Shown: positions 20,016 to 29,177, counted from the stretch's first letter. The stretch is DNA of 64,000 nucleotides from Kocuria sp. (GCA_030524035.1 JAUNHG010000001.1:341250-405249), one strand, 5' to 3'. The notes: generated from the letters alone by a model not told the origin. Made by a program: numbers and translations.

Positions 20016-21067
20016 CAGCGAGTACGCCCCCGAACAAGTGGACGTTCCGTTTCCAGGGTGTGCACTGCGTGGCGTGCAGACTCCCCGAGTGCGAAGAAAA
20101 CTGAGGGGTCTTGCGCACCAGTGGTTTCTGTCAGACGGCGGATGACCTGGCGTCCAGCGGTGGCGTCCACGGCACCAGAGGCGATGAGAAGCTCCAGCCC
20201 CACCAGGTGATTGGCTCGTCCGCTGCCGTCAAGGGTTTTGATCACTACCGACACTCCACTGCGTGTGGCCAAACACAGCACACCTTCAGCGCCGAATTTC
20301 GAGATAATCCCTAGCTGTTCCATGATCACGGTGTCGGCAGCCCCCGGTGCGTGCACAAACTCTGGGTAGTCGAGCATGGCTGTGGCCACTGTGGCCAGGC
20401 GTGCATCAGCGTGAACGTTGTATGCAGCGCCGCCCAGTGCGGCGTACATTCGCCCGAGGGCTATGAGACTCAGTGCCGGCACGGGTGCACCGCACCCGTC
20501 TAGGCCTACCAGTGCAGGTTCTTCACCGGCTATTTGCGTCACCGTGGAAAGGACTTCACGTTGTAGGGGGTGACGCGCATCCAGGTAACTGGTTGGATCC
20601 CAGTGGCTTTCCTGACATGCGGCCAGGAACGCAGCATGCTTGCCGGAGCATGGGTGGTGCAGAGGGCTGGCTTCTTCCTGTTCACCAGCGTGGCGACGTC
20701 GAACAGCCGGGCACTGTAATGCGGATTCGTCCAGGGCTGACTTGTGAAGGATGCCGCGTACAGAATCCACGTGTTCCGGGGTGGCTTGGTGCGATCCAGC
20801 CGCTACCGCAATCTGCTCCCACTGAATAGGGGCGCCGCAGCTTAAAGACGTTGCGGCCTGAAATGGTTTGAGGGCCGAGCGTGGGAAAACCACACCATGC
20901 CCATGACCCAGGACCGCTAAGGGGTGGCCGTCAGGACCGGTGACTACCGCTGCTCCAAGGTGGCGGGATTCCACCATGGTGCTGCGGTGCACAGTGGCGA
21001 TTTCCACAGTGTCGGCAACCTCAAGCCCAGGATGGGTGGGGGTGTCGGGGAAGGTGCGGGTACTCAT
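20015..21067 (-). CDS. Asparaginase (PF06089 type)
   Basis: The 350-residue product belongs to the thermolabile, non-classical asparaginase family (Rhizobium AnsA type), which releases ammonia from L-asparagine. Diagnostic stretches are RSTMVESRHLG, PRSALKPFQA, the HHPCSGKHAAFL motif with conserved Ser-Gly-Lys, and GLDGCGAPV. ATG 21067 was chosen because the upstream part of the frame crosses the divergent purD promoter. AT-rich sequence lies about 8 bases before the ATG, so a leaderless start is possible. It is the first gene of a run towards purM. Confidence 0.88.
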   Translation of the reverse strand: MSTRTFPDTPTHPGLEVADTVEIATVHRSTMVESRHLGAAVVTGPDGHPLAVLGHGHGVVFPRSALKPFQAATSLSCGAPIQWEQIAVAAGSHQATPEHVDSVRGILHKSALDESALQCPAVRRRHAGEQEEASPLHHPCSGKHAAFLAACQESHWDPTSYLDARHPLQREVLSTVTQIAGEEPALVGLDGCGAPVPALSLIALGRMYAALGGAAYNVHADARLATVATAMLDYPEFVHAPGAADTVIMEQLGIISKFGAEGVLCLATRSGVSVVIKTLDGSGRANHLVGLELLIASGAVDATAGRQVIRRLTETTGAQDPSVFFALGESARHAVHTLETERPLVRGRTR

Positions 21068-21131
21068 GCACCCAGTATTTAGCACGGTTTGGCAACCACG
21101 TGAATTCCTTCGGAGCACTAGGCTATTGCCT

Positions 21132-22427
21132 GTGAAAATTCTGGTGATCGGTACTGGCGGTCGTGAACACGCCATTGTCCGTGCTCTACGACGTGATCCC
21201 GGTGTTGATGAAGTACACGTAGCCCCCGGGAACGCCGGGATCGCTCAGGAAACTACGGTCCATCCCCTGGAGATGAAAGATGCTGATGCCAGTGTGCAAC
21301 TGGCCCGTTCGCTAGGTGTTGATCTGGTGGTGATTGGCCCAGAAGCGCCCCTGGTAGTGGGAGTGGCTGATGCTTTGCGGGCCGCCTCGATCCCAGTGTT
21401 TGGCCCGTCGGCTCGGGCCGCGGTGCTGGAAGGGTCCAAATCGTTTGCGAAAGACGTCATGGCGGCAGCTGGTGTGCCCACCGCCCGTGCACGGACCTGC
21501 GTGACGAACTCTGATGTGGTGGAAGCCTTCCAGGAATTCGGTGCTCCCCACGTAGTGAAGGACGATGGTCTGGCCGCTGGCAAGGGAGTGGTCGTTACAG
21601 AGGACGCCGATTCTGCCTTGGAACATGCTCAGCAGTGCTTTACTGCCGGAAGTCACGTGGTGGTGGAGGAGTTTCTGGACGGCCCGGAGGTTTCCCTGTT
21701 TGTGTTGTGTGACGGCGCCGATGTGGTTCCGCTGTGCCCGGCGCAGGATTTTAAACGCATCTTTGACGATGACCTTGGCCCTAATACCGGTGGTATGGGG
21801 GCCTACACCCCCTTGGATTGGTTGCCCGATGGTTTTGTGGATGAGGTGGTGGAGAGCGTCGCTCGCCCCGTAGTCCAGGAGATGACCCGTCGGGGCACCC
21901 CGTTCAACGGCGTGCTCTACTGCGGCTTGGCCGTGACTGCAGATGGTGTGAAAGTGATCGAATTTAATGTGCGATTTGGTGACCCAGAAACCCAATCTGT
22001 ACTAGCCAGATTGGAGTCTCCGCTGGGCCAGTTGTTGATGGACGCTGCAACCGGCAGGCTTGCTTCTAGCCAGTACCTCCCATTGCAGTGGAACCCGCAG
22101 AGCGCGGTGAACGTTGTGGTGGCCGCTCAGGGATACCCCGGGCAGGTACGTCAGGGGGATGTGATCACCGGAGTTGAACGGGCTGAAGCGTTAGATGGAG
22201 TTGATGTAATCCACGCAGGAACAGCACAGGATGAGCACGGGACATTAATCGCCGCCGGGGGCCGTGTGTTATCTGTGGTGGCTTTAGGGCACACCTTGGA
22301 GCAGGCCCGGCAGGCGGCGTATGAGGGCGTTGACCAGATCCACTTAGAAGGTTCACAGCACCGTCGCGATATCGCGTTGAAAGCTGCTCATGGGCACGTC
22401 ACGGTGCCATCGCAACGACAGGAATGA
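21132..22427 (+). CDS. purD: Phosphoribosylamine-glycine ligase
   Basis: PurD (GAR synthetase) joins glycine to phosphoribosylamine with ATP. The 431-residue ATP-grasp protein begins VKILVIGTGGREHAIVRALR, with VAPGNAGI, the VIGPEAPLV motif, KDDGLAAGKGV in the ATP site and PNTGGMGAY plus EFNVRFGDPETQ. GTG 21132 is the natural start. TAGGCT ends seven bases before it and no ribosome site is visible, so a leaderless transcript is likely. The open frame upstream overlaps the divergent asparaginase gene and is not used. It is followed by purC four bases after the stop. Confidence 0.97.
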   Translation: MKILVIGTGGREHAIVRALRRDPGVDEVHVAPGNAGIAQETTVHPLEMKDADASVQLARSLGVDLVVIGPEAPLVVGVADALRAASIPVFGPSARAAVLEGSKSFAKDVMAAAGVPTARARTCVTNSDVVEAFQEFGAPHVVKDDGLAAGKGVVVTEDADSALEHAQQCFTAGSHVVVEEFLDGPEVSLFVLCDGADVVPLCPAQDFKRIFDDDLGPNTGGMGAYTPLDWLPDGFVDEVVESVARPVVQEMTRRGTPFNGVLYCGLAVTADGVKVIEFNVRFGDPETQSVLARLESPLGQLLMDAATGRLASSQYLPLQWNPQSAVNVVVAAQGYPGQVRQGDVITGVERAEALDGVDVIHAGTAQDEHGTLIAAGGRVLSVVALGHTLEQARQAAYEGVDQIHLEGSQHRRDIALKAAHGHVTVPSQRQE

Positions 22428-22431
22428 CGTC

Positions 22432-23436
22432 ATGACCCCCCCAGGATCCACCAGCGTTACCCCCCACAAGGGTGGGGAACATCCATTGTTTCCCGGGCAC
22501 CCAGCGCCCCCTGAGCTCGACGGCTGGAAACATATTTATTCAGGCAAAGTCCGGGAACTTTACGTCCCGGAAGACGACCGGATGGTGGCTACTGGCTCAT
22601 CGCTGCATGATGACGCCGAATACCGCGCCGGGTGTGTGCTGGTTCTGGCCACCGATCGGCTGTCCGCCTTTGATCAGGTCCTTGCTACGGAGATTCCTGA
22701 CAAAGGAATTGTGCTGACTCAAATGTCCCTGTGGTGGTTCTCGCAACTCACGGAAGTTCCCAACCATGTGCTGAGTACCAACGTTCCTGATTCGGTGCGG
22801 GGCAGAGCCATGGTGTGTAAGAACCTATCCATGTTCCCGGTGGAAGGAATTGTGCGCGGTTATCTGACCGGCTCCGGGCTGAAGGATTACCTCAACACTG
22901 GCCGGGTCTGCGGGATTGAGCTGCCAGATGGTCTGCAAGACGGATCGCGGCTCGATGACCCGATTTTTACACCTACCGGCAAGGCCGAGATTGGTGAACA
23001 CGACGAGCCCATCACGTTTGAAGACATGGTGGATGGCCTGGGGCGCTCGGTTTCTGAGCGGTTGCGCGAGTTGTCGCTGCGGATCTATACCCAGGCGGAA
23101 CAGATTGCGCGGGAGCGCGGCATCATCTTGGCGGACACCAAATTGGAGTACGGGTTGGATTCCTATCGTGGTGCAATCACTTTAGGGGACGAGGTGCTCA
23201 CCCCCGATTCCAGTCGCTTTTGGGCGGTGGAAACGTGGCGGCCAGGTCAGGTTCAGCCATCGTTTGACAAGCAATTTGTCAGGGACTGGCTGCTTTCTGA
23301 CGAATCTTGCTGGGCTGGGGATGGCCCCGCTCCGCAGCTGCCACAACATGTCGTGGAGAAGACTCGGAGTCGTTACATTGAGGGCTATGAGCGCCTGACA
23401 GAGATGATTTTCGACCCTTCTGGTCCGTTTATCTAA
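22432..23436 (+). CDS. purC: Phosphoribosylaminoimidazole-succinocarboxamide synthase
   Basis: PurC (SAICAR synthetase) joins aspartate to CAIR. The 334-residue protein contains the family segments HIYSGKVREL, LATDRLSAFDQVL, IPDKGIVLTQMS, VEGIVRGYLTGSG and LADTKLEYG. ATG 22432 sits four bases after the purD stop with GGA upstream, so both genes form one transcript. The N-terminal 30 residues are polar and variable. A stem-loop follows 24 bases after the stop. Confidence 0.97.
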   Translation: MTPPGSTSVTPHKGGEHPLFPGHPAPPELDGWKHIYSGKVRELYVPEDDRMVATGSSLHDDAEYRAGCVLVLATDRLSAFDQVLATEIPDKGIVLTQMSLWWFSQLTEVPNHVLSTNVPDSVRGRAMVCKNLSMFPVEGIVRGYLTGSGLKDYLNTGRVCGIELPDGLQDGSRLDDPIFTPTGKAEIGEHDEPITFEDMVDGLGRSVSERLRELSLRIYTQAEQIARERGIILADTKLEYGLDSYRGAITLGDEVLTPDSSRFWAVETWRPGQVQPSFDKQFVRDWLLSDESCWAGDGPAPQLPQHVVEKTRSRYIEGYERLTEMIFDPSGPFI

Positions 23437-23460
23437 GGTATTTGGCTGACAGTGGGTGCC

Positions 23461-23505
23461 GTTTGGGGGATTTTTTCAGCGATTTTCCGATAAATTTCCC
23501 CAAAC
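23461..23505 (+). terminator. Stem-loop after purC
   Basis: GTTTGGGG (23461-23468) pairs with CCCCAAAC (23498-23505), with partial pairing of the T-rich and A-rich flanks inside. It is the nearest terminator candidate for purD-purC, though the T-run lies inside the loop rather than after the stem. Confidence 0.4.
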
Positions 23506-23506
23506 C

Positions 23507-23840
23507 TGGACCAAAGTCCATGGTGCGTTCTGCGGACAGGGCCAATACTTCTTATTGAGCGTCGCCCGTAACGACCAGATTCGGGCGAAGCGATTCGGTG
23601 AGGAACATCATGTATCACTGCCGGGGCGTTCCACCCCCCGGAATCACAGTGGGCATGGCGTCCGGATCGTCGAGCTCCGGAAGGGTCTAGGAACTGCTGA
23701 TGCTCTCCCCATCGGCAGCAGGGTTCCCGGAACGCCACGTAAGGCTTGGATCCCCTTACGTGCCGGCGGGTGAACCAGACCATCTGAGGTGGAACGCTGA
23801 GCGGCTCCTTCGGCCCACGAAGGAGCCGCTCCATCTTTTT
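23507..23840 (+). ncRNA. Candidate structured small RNA (unidentified)
   Basis: About 330 bases between purC and tRNA-Pro hold no convincing gene but a chain of stems: TGGAC/GTCCA (23507-23520), CGCCCG/CGGGCG near 23565-23590, CCGGGG/CCCCGG near 23621-23642, TCCGGA/TCCGGA near 23661-23682, a GCTGATG/CATCGGC stem near 23700, and CACGTAAGG/CCTTACGTG (23736-23744 with 23754-23762). A strong terminator with a T-run closes it. It does not show RNase P or tmRNA signature sequences. A long 3' untranslated region of purC is the alternative. Confidence 0.4.
23800..23840 (+). terminator. Strong rho-independent terminator
   Basis: AGCGGCTCCTTCG (23800-23812) and CGAAGGAGCCGCT (23818-23830) form a perfect 13-bp stem with a 5-base loop, followed by CCATCTTTTT. 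It ends the candidate RNA or the purC transcript. Confidence 0.9.
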
Positions 23841-23948
23841 CACCCCACCGGGGCTTATGAAGCGTCTTTTGTCTTTTGGCTAGTCAAATCTTTTGTGCTG
23901 ATTATTTATGCAGGTCGGGATGATATTGGAGGAAGGCCCCTGATCTGC

Positions 23949-23994
23949 AAAAAAATGTGAAATCCCCGAACCCATAAGGTTCAGGGATTTCACA
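23949..23994 (-). terminator. Terminator of the tRNA-Pro gene
   Basis: On the minus strand a 17-bp stem with one mismatch (23994-23978 with 23972-23956, 5-base loop) is followed directly by seven T residues (23955-23949). Confidence 0.85.
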
Positions 23995-24014
23995 TGCTGT
24001 GAGACATCACAGGG

Positions 24015-24088
24015 TCGGGATGACAGGATTTGAACCTGCGACCTCCTCGTCCCGAACGAGGCGCGCTACCAAGCTGCGCCACATCCCG
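24015..24088 (-). tRNA. tRNA-Pro (anticodon CGG)
   Basis: The 74-base cloverleaf has acceptor arms CGGGATG (24088-24082) and CATCCCG (24022-24016) plus discriminator A at 24015. The anticodon stem CCTCG/CGAGG encloses the loop TTCGGGA, giving anticodon CGG for proline CCG codons. The T arm contains GGTTCAAAT. The 3' CCA is not encoded (CCC follows). A strong terminator lies just downstream. Confidence 0.95.
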
Positions 24089-24160
24089 TTGCAGTGCGGT
24101 TATCTAGCCCGCAAGCACCTCGCCATCATACGGTCTGCTCCAGGGGAAGTGAAATCATGG

Positions 24161-25120
24161 TCACGCGGTGTCAGGGCGTGCTGTCAGGGTCATCAACACG
24201 GCTTCCGGCGGGCAAAACAACCGGACGGGAGCGAAACGGGACTCACCCAGCCCTGCCGAAATTTGCACCGGTACGCCACCTTGGGACGTGACACCTTTGC
24301 ACCGGGAAGGTTCAATATCGCAGTTACTGACCAAGGCCCGGCCACCCGGCAAGCAGACCTGCCCACCATGTGTGTGCCCTGCCACCATCAGATCCGCTCC
24401 ATCCTGGGCAAAACGGTTCAGGGTGCGTAAGTATGGCGCATGGGTCAGTCCCAATTTCAGTGAAGCCGCTGTTCCCTCACCGGCTGGGGCAAAACGCCCC
24501 GCACCAGACCCAGATTCTGTGGCAGGCAGAAACCCAGGGTGCTGGTCGTAACCCAAATGGGGATCGTCCACACCGGAGACTTCAATCACGTGCTGCCCTA
24601 GGCGCAAACGGTCGGCACGGTTGATCACTCCCACCCATCCGGCGTCGTCAAAGGCGCGGTGCATATGACGCCAGGGAAGTTCCTGCGCCGCCGCACGGTC
24701 CTCATCCCCGGTGGAACCCTTCCATAAGTACCGGGCGGGGTTCTTGAGCATGGGCGCGAAATAACAATTCGACCCCGGTACGTACAACCCCGGGAAGGCA
24801 AATAGTGGCTCAAGGATGTCCAGTAAGTACGGCAAAGCGTCCATATGGGACAGGTTGTCACCGGTGTCCAAGACTAGATCCGGTTCCAACTCCGTGAGCC
24901 CGTGCACAAACTTCTTTTTCGCTTCCTGCCCAGGCACAGTGTGTAGATCGGAGATCTGTAGAACTTTCAGGTCGGGACTTGCCGGGGCCAGCACGGGCAG
25001 TGTTTCGTGCCGAACGCGGAAACGCCGACGCTCACCGAAGACTGCCCACCCGGTGACGGCCGCCCCGGAAACGGTGGCTGCCATGGCGGCAGCCACCGGG
25101 AGCTTTGCTCTGTAATGCAT
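24161..25120 (-). CDS. Metallophosphoesterase, membrane-anchored
   Basis: This 319-residue protein of the calcineurin-like family has one N-terminal membrane segment (about 8-28) and metal-site motifs ISDLH, DTGDN, LTHAPY and GHTHGGQ. The motif that is usually GNHD or GSND reads GSNCY here, keeping the Asn but with Cys in place of Asp. The same pairing with a class A PBP gene is seen at Rv3682-Rv3683 of M. tuberculosis (from memory). ATG 25120 begins 11 bases after the PBP stop; the longer frame would overlap that gene. Substrate unknown; a cell-envelope role is possible. Confidence 0.88.
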   Translation of the reverse strand: MHYRAKLPVAAAMAATVSGAAVTGWAVFGERRRFRVRHETLPVLAPASPDLKVLQISDLHTVPGQEAKKKFVHGLTELEPDLVLDTGDNLSHMDALPYLLDILEPLFAFPGLYVPGSNCYFAPMLKNPARYLWKGSTGDEDRAAAQELPWRHMHRAFDDAGWVGVINRADRLRLGQHVIEVSGVDDPHLGYDQHPGFLPATESGSGAGRFAPAGEGTAASLKLGLTHAPYLRTLNRFAQDGADLMVAGHTHGGQVCLPGGRALVSNCDIEPSRCKGVTSQGGVPVQISAGLGESRFAPVRLFCPPEAVLMTLTARPDTA

Positions 25121-25130
25121 CAACCAGCCT

Positions 25131-27389
25131 TTAGTCGCTGCTACCACCGGAGCTGGTGTTGTTCCCGCTGCCCGTGGAGTTGTTGTTGGTATTGGAACTA
25201 TTTGACCTGTTGTTGGGGCTGGGGCTGGCGCCGTCACCCGCAGTCATGTCCTCCGGAGGGGCAGGGAAAGCGTCGGTGTTGTAGTTTTCAGCGGTTGCCT
25301 CCATGAACTTTTTCCACTGACCACCGGCATACGTGGAGCCATCCACAAAATCATCGGGATCAGAAGTCCGGGACTTGGGGGTGTCACCACCGATAGATAG
25401 GTCGTTCAAGGAACGCCACTCCAAGTAGTTGCCGACCCAGGATGCCGTGGAAAGACCCTGGGTGTACCCCACCATCCACGTTTGGACGGAGTCATCCGTG
25501 GTGCCGGTTTTACCGGCGGAGGCGTCCGGAAGTCCAATCGGAATCTTGTATCCGGAACCACGGACTAAAACCTGTTCCAGAACGTAGTTCACCGTGCGTG
25601 CATCCGTTTCGCTGATGGCACGTTCACAGGAAGGTTCGGGTATTTCGTACTCACGACCGGTGTGATCAGTGACGGACATGAATGCCCGCGGTTCACACCG
25701 CACACCGTCGTTAGCAAATGTGCCGTAAGCGGTGGCCATGGTTAATGGCGAGATATTGTCATCGGAACCACCCAACAAGGAGGATAACCGTGTGGTGTCC
25801 ACAGGCTTGCCGGTCTGGCCGTTATGGATGCCCAAAGCTTCAGAGAGCTCACCGATCCGGCATAGATCCAGTTCGGACGCCATGGCGTATAGCGCCGAGT
25901 TGATCGAGTTGTACATGCCGAAATCTGCAGCCATATCACGGTTGTAGCCGCGTTCAGCGTTTTGGAAGCTGAATCCGTCTCCATCATTACCGGGCTCAAA
26001 CACGGAGCCACCTTCCACGCAGGAAGCGCGCCACGCGTAATCAGCGGGGTAGGACATGCGCCGTGCGTTGACCTGTTCACCCACGGAGCGACCATCATTT
26101 ACCCAAGCCAGCAGAGTCATGGGTTTGAAGGTGGACCCCACCTGATAACCGCCCGTACCGCCATCCCAGGAGTCGGTGTTGAAGTTGTACACCGTATTGG
26201 ATGGGCCCTCTTCCGACGTGTAGTGGGTATTTTGAGCCATGGCCACAATGTTGCCGCTGTTGGGTTCTACCGAAACGATCGAACTACCGATGCTCTCCGG
26301 ATTATCGTCACGCGACTGGGTGTCGTTCACGGCGTCATTGGCTTCACGTTGGGCGTCAATATCCAGCGTGGTGACGATTTCCAGACCACCCCGCTGCAGG
26401 GTGACCAGGCGTTCTTCGGGGTCTGCCCCAAAGGCGTCAGAGGAAAGCACTTTGTTTTCTACATAATTACAAAAATATGGGGCATCTTCAGATGCAGTAC
26501 ACCCAGCGGATGTGGGGTGTAAGTCCAGTTCCAGCGGTTCGTTGATGGCGTCGTCGTATTCCTGCTGGGTGATTTTGCCTTCTTCCAGCATGGTGTGCAG
26601 CACGACGTTGCGCCGTTGTACAGAGGTTTCAGGGTGTACCGAGGGGTCATAGTGGGTAGGTGCCTGGACCATGCCAGCCAATGTGGCAGACTGCGCAATA
26701 CTCAGCTCGGAGGCTGGAATGCCCCAGTAGTATTGGGCCGCTGATTCCACGCCATAGTTACCTGTACCGAACATGGCGACGTTCAGGTAACCTTCCAGGA
26801 TTTCTTCCTTCGACTTCTGTTCCTCCATGGACAGCGCCAGCTTCACTTCACGTAGTTTGTCCGTGTAACCCTTGTTAGAGCCGAGCGTGGAAGGATCGCG
26901 CCCAGCGCGAACGTCCTGATCAATGATCAGGTTGTTCACGTATTGCTGGGTGATGGTGGACGCTCCCTGACGTCCTTCAGCGTTGAGCAGGTTATTACCG
27001 ATGGCGCGCAGGATGCCCGCAACGGAAACCCCACCGTGGTTGTAAAACTCACGGTCCTCAATGGACAAGATGGCGTCCTGCATGTGCGGGGACATTTGAT
27101 CCAAGGACACCGGTGTGCGTTTTTCCGCGTAGAAAGTCGCCAACTCTGTTTGCCCGTCACGGGCATACACCGTCGAAGAACGCGACAGCGGGCCGTCCTG
27201 GAAGTCGGTAGGCAGTTCCTTGAACCATCCAATGGATCCGTTCGCGGCCATGCCAATTGCTGCCGCTGGGGGAAAGACCAATCCTGTGACCACAACGCCT
27301 GCCAGGAGGCTAGCGACAATAAACGCGATCACGCGGCCCAAGGTGGAGCTGCCGTTCGTCTCAACGGCGGAACTGGAGGATGAAGCCAT
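25131..27389 (-). CDS. Class A penicillin-binding protein (PonA2-like)
   Basis: A bifunctional peptidoglycan synthase of 752 residues. A signal-anchor (about 18-48) is followed by a glycosyltransferase domain with EDREFYNHGG (111-120) and QGASTITQQYVNN (141-153). The transpeptidase domain has STFK (419-422), SIN (495-497) and KTGT (627-630). The tail is a low-complexity Ser/Asn/Gly run without a PASTA domain. It precedes the metallophosphoesterase gene on the same strand. The whiB4 gene that neighbours ponA2 in mycobacteria is absent here. Confidence 0.95.
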   Translation of the reverse strand: MASSSSSAVETNGSSTLGRVIAFIVASLLAGVVVTGLVFPPAAAIGMAANGSIGWFKELPTDFQDGPLSRSSTVYARDGQTELATFYAEKRTPVSLDQMSPHMQDAILSIEDREFYNHGGVSVAGILRAIGNNLLNAEGRQGASTITQQYVNNLIIDQDVRAGRDPSTLGSNKGYTDKLREVKLALSMEEQKSKEEILEGYLNVAMFGTGNYGVESAAQYYWGIPASELSIAQSATLAGMVQAPTHYDPSVHPETSVQRRNVVLHTMLEEGKITQQEYDDAINEPLELDLHPTSAGCTASEDAPYFCNYVENKVLSSDAFGADPEERLVTLQRGGLEIVTTLDIDAQREANDAVNDTQSRDDNPESIGSSIVSVEPNSGNIVAMAQNTHYTSEEGPSNTVYNFNTDSWDGGTGGYQVGSTFKPMTLLAWVNDGRSVGEQVNARRMSYPADYAWRASCVEGGSVFEPGNDGDGFSFQNAERGYNRDMAADFGMYNSINSALYAMASELDLCRIGELSEALGIHNGQTGKPVDTTRLSSLLGGSDDNISPLTMATAYGTFANDGVRCEPRAFMSVTDHTGREYEIPEPSCERAISETDARTVNYVLEQVLVRGSGYKIPIGLPDASAGKTGTTDDSVQTWMVGYTQGLSTASWVGNYLEWRSLNDLSIGGDTPKSRTSDPDDFVDGSTYAGGQWKKFMEATAENYNTDAFPAPPEDMTAGDGASPSPNNRSNSSNTNNNSTGSGNNTSSGGSSD

Positions 27390-27530
27390 TGGGCCAGTTT
27401 ACAAGTCGTACCTGGGAACCCGAACGATTCGTTGTGAGGCCACGCTCGTACGGCTGTTCACCGTGTGGAGTGGTTGAGGTTTCGTCGGCTTTCCTGAGGA
27501 CACACCTCCGTGACCCGATAGTCTGGGGGC

Positions 27531-27728
27531 ATGACTACCTGGGAATATTTGACCGCGCCCATCATGATTCACGCCACTAAGCAGATCTTGGACAACTTTG
27601 GCGCTGAAGGCTGGGAGTTAGTTGCGATTTTGCCTGGCCAGCAACAAGCCACTGTGCCGGATGCGGCTGTCAACGCTCCTGCGCAAACCAATCCCATCGC
27701 GTACTTCAAGCGTCCCAAGGAAGGCTGA
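27531..27728 (+). CDS. DUF4177 domain protein
   Basis: A 65-residue protein with the DUF4177 pattern WEYLTAP at the start and LDNFGAEGWELVAIL in the middle. Small genes of this kind precede a RidA gene in Mycobacteriales (Rv3678A type, from memory). Function unknown. ATG 27531 has TAGTCT (27519-27524) six bases upstream, a leaderless arrangement. It is followed by the RidA gene two bases after the stop, so both form one transcript. Confidence 0.85.
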   Translation: MTTWEYLTAPIMIHATKQILDNFGAEGWELVAILPGQQQATVPDAAVNAPAQTNPIAYFKRPKEG

Positions 27729-27730
27729 AC

Positions 27731-28204
27731 ATGAACTCTGTTGTGGAAGACCGCCTAGCCACTATGGGCTTGAACTTGCCGCAGATTCCCGCCCCTGCCG
27801 GTGTGTACATTCCGGCTGTGGTGAGTGGCACCTACGTGTATACCTCTGGTCAACTGCCGTTTGTTGATGGTCAGTTGCCAGAAACCGGCAGGGTGGGGGA
27901 GGGGCCAGGCTTAGTGCCTGAGCAGCGTGCCCATGAACTGGCTGCCGTGGCTGCCTTGAACGCTTTGGCCGCCGTGAAGGGTGTGATCGGTGACTTGGAT
28001 CGCATCGTGCGAGTTGTCAAAGTCGTGGGTTTTGTATCTAGCGCGGAAGACTTCTATGGACAGCCCGGTGTGCTCAACGGCGCTTCTCAGCTTGTGGGTG
28101 AGGCGTTGGGGGAAGCTGGTGTGCATGCCCGTTCAGCGGTTGGTGTAGCAGCGCTTCCCTTGAATTCGCCCGTTGAGGTTGAACTGATTGCAGAATTCGC
28201 TTGA
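27731..28204 (+). CDS. RidA family protein
   Basis: A 157-residue member of the RidA/YjgF/Rv3678c group. Canonical RidA hydrolyses reactive enamine and imine intermediates from PLP enzymes. Seen: GTYVYTSGQLPFVDG, the long helix with LAAVAALNALAAVKGV, and the C-terminal GVAALPLNSPVEVELIAEF; the usual catalytic Arg region reads GVAALP, so this is a YjgF-like subgroup rather than classic RidA. ATG 27731 follows DUF4177 closely, and its end overlaps the next gene by 17 bp. Confidence 0.88.
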   Translation: MNSVVEDRLATMGLNLPQIPAPAGVYIPAVVSGTYVYTSGQLPFVDGQLPETGRVGEGPGLVPEQRAHELAAVAALNALAAVKGVIGDLDRIVRVVKVVGFVSSAEDFYGQPGVLNGASQLVGEALGEAGVHARSAVGVAALPLNSPVEVELIAEFA

Positions 28205-29108
28205 CCCCACCCGCCGGTTGCGACGCTTTGCGCTACTGCCGCAGTACAGGCAGGCAGCGCAGGTGTGGCAGGAGGCTAACGGGCAGCTTGCTCCCGTGAC
28301 CCCGGTGGATGCGGTAGGTGTGGTGGTGCTACGTGATGGGCCACGCGGAGCTCAGACGTTTTTGTGTGCTCATCCGCCACGATCTCCCTTCGGCCCCCTA
28401 GCCTTTCCCGGCGGCACAGCAGATCCGGTGGATGACGAACCGCTGCCATGGATTGGCCCTTCCGCACGGGATTGGGCGCGGCGTTGGCACGATGACGTTG
28501 GTGCTATTCGGCGTAGCGTGGTTGCAGCAGCCCGGGAGTTATTTGAACGTACCGGAGTTCTTGTGGCGGGATCCGACAAATATTCGACGGTGGTTACCGG
28601 AGATGGTCGGGAGTGGGCGACTGCCCGGGAAAACGTGGCGGACCGTAGTTGGTCTATGCGACATGTGTTGGAGATGCGTCGCCTGAGATTACGCACGGAT
28701 TTATTGTGGCCTATAGCCCGGTGGATTTCCCCGGAGTTTTTACACCGACGTTATGACACTCGATTTTTTGCGGTGATTCTGCCGGAACGTCAGAACATTA
28801 CGGGCCTGCCAGGACAAAGCAAACCTGGGGTATGGGTGGATGTAGACCAGCTCAATCAGCCCCAGAGTTGGGTTCCAGAAGTGTTGGGTCATAGCGCCTC
28901 TGATATTGATCAAGGTCGTTTATTTGCAGCGGCCACCATGGAATTAGTGCAGGATCTGTCTGCGGCGCGTTCGGTAGTGGAAATCATTGCTAAGCCGCGT
29001 GATTTATCCGCACGTATGCCGGTGCTCAGTACGGGGCCGGATGGTGATTTTTGGTTGACGGTTCCACCGCTTGCCAAACGTCGCCGCACATGGGGTGACG
29101 CCCAGTAA
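28188..29108 (+). CDS. NUDIX hydrolase
   Basis: This 306-residue protein has a split NUDIX box: PLAFPGGTADP followed after about 35 residues by AARELFERTGVLV, a pattern of larger actinobacterial NUDIX proteins. The chemistry would be hydrolysis of a nucleoside diphosphate linked to another moiety; substrate unknown. The long C-terminal half has no recognised motif. TTG 28188, overlapping ridA with GAGG about 9 bases before it, is the probable start; GTG 28263 is an alternative. In mycobacteria a metallo-beta-lactamase-fold gene usually sits between this gene and crp/glxR; here it is absent. Confidence 0.83.
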   Translation: MQNSLDPTRRLRRFALLPQYRQAAQVWQEANGQLAPVTPVDAVGVVVLRDGPRGAQTFLCAHPPRSPFGPLAFPGGTADPVDDEPLPWIGPSARDWARRWHDDVGAIRRSVVAAARELFERTGVLVAGSDKYSTVVTGDGREWATARENVADRSWSMRHVLEMRRLRLRTDLLWPIARWISPEFLHRRYDTRFFAVILPERQNITGLPGQSKPGVWVDVDQLNQPQSWVPEVLGHSASDIDQGRLFAAATMELVQDLSAARSVVEIIAKPRDLSARMPVLSTGPDGDFWLTVPPLAKRRRTWGDAQ

Positions 29109-29129
29109 TTTTTTGTTCAGCAAGAGAAA

Positions 29130-29177
29130 ACCGGTGGTTGTCCCAGGTGCCGTCAGGGTCATGGGACAACCACCGGT
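29130..29177. terminator. Bidirectional terminator between NUDIX gene and glxR
   Basis: ACCGGTGGTTGTCCCA (29130-29145) and TGGGACAACCACCGGT (29162-29177) form a perfect 16-bp stem with a 16-base loop between convergent genes. Confidence 0.85.

Noticed and set aside
20940-21131. N-terminal extension of purD
   Set aside because: The extra 64 residues lie over the divergent asparaginase gene and do not resemble PurD; the family starts at VKILVIGTGG.
23437-23840. RNase P RNA or tmRNA
   Set aside because: The conserved GAGGAAAGTCC block of RNase P and the CCA end and tag frame of tmRNA were not found on either strand.
23433-23843. 136-residue minus-strand frame between purC and tRNA-Pro
   Set aside because: It reads through the terminator hairpin and the chain of stems, has no ribosome site or recognisable motif; the region fits RNA structure better.
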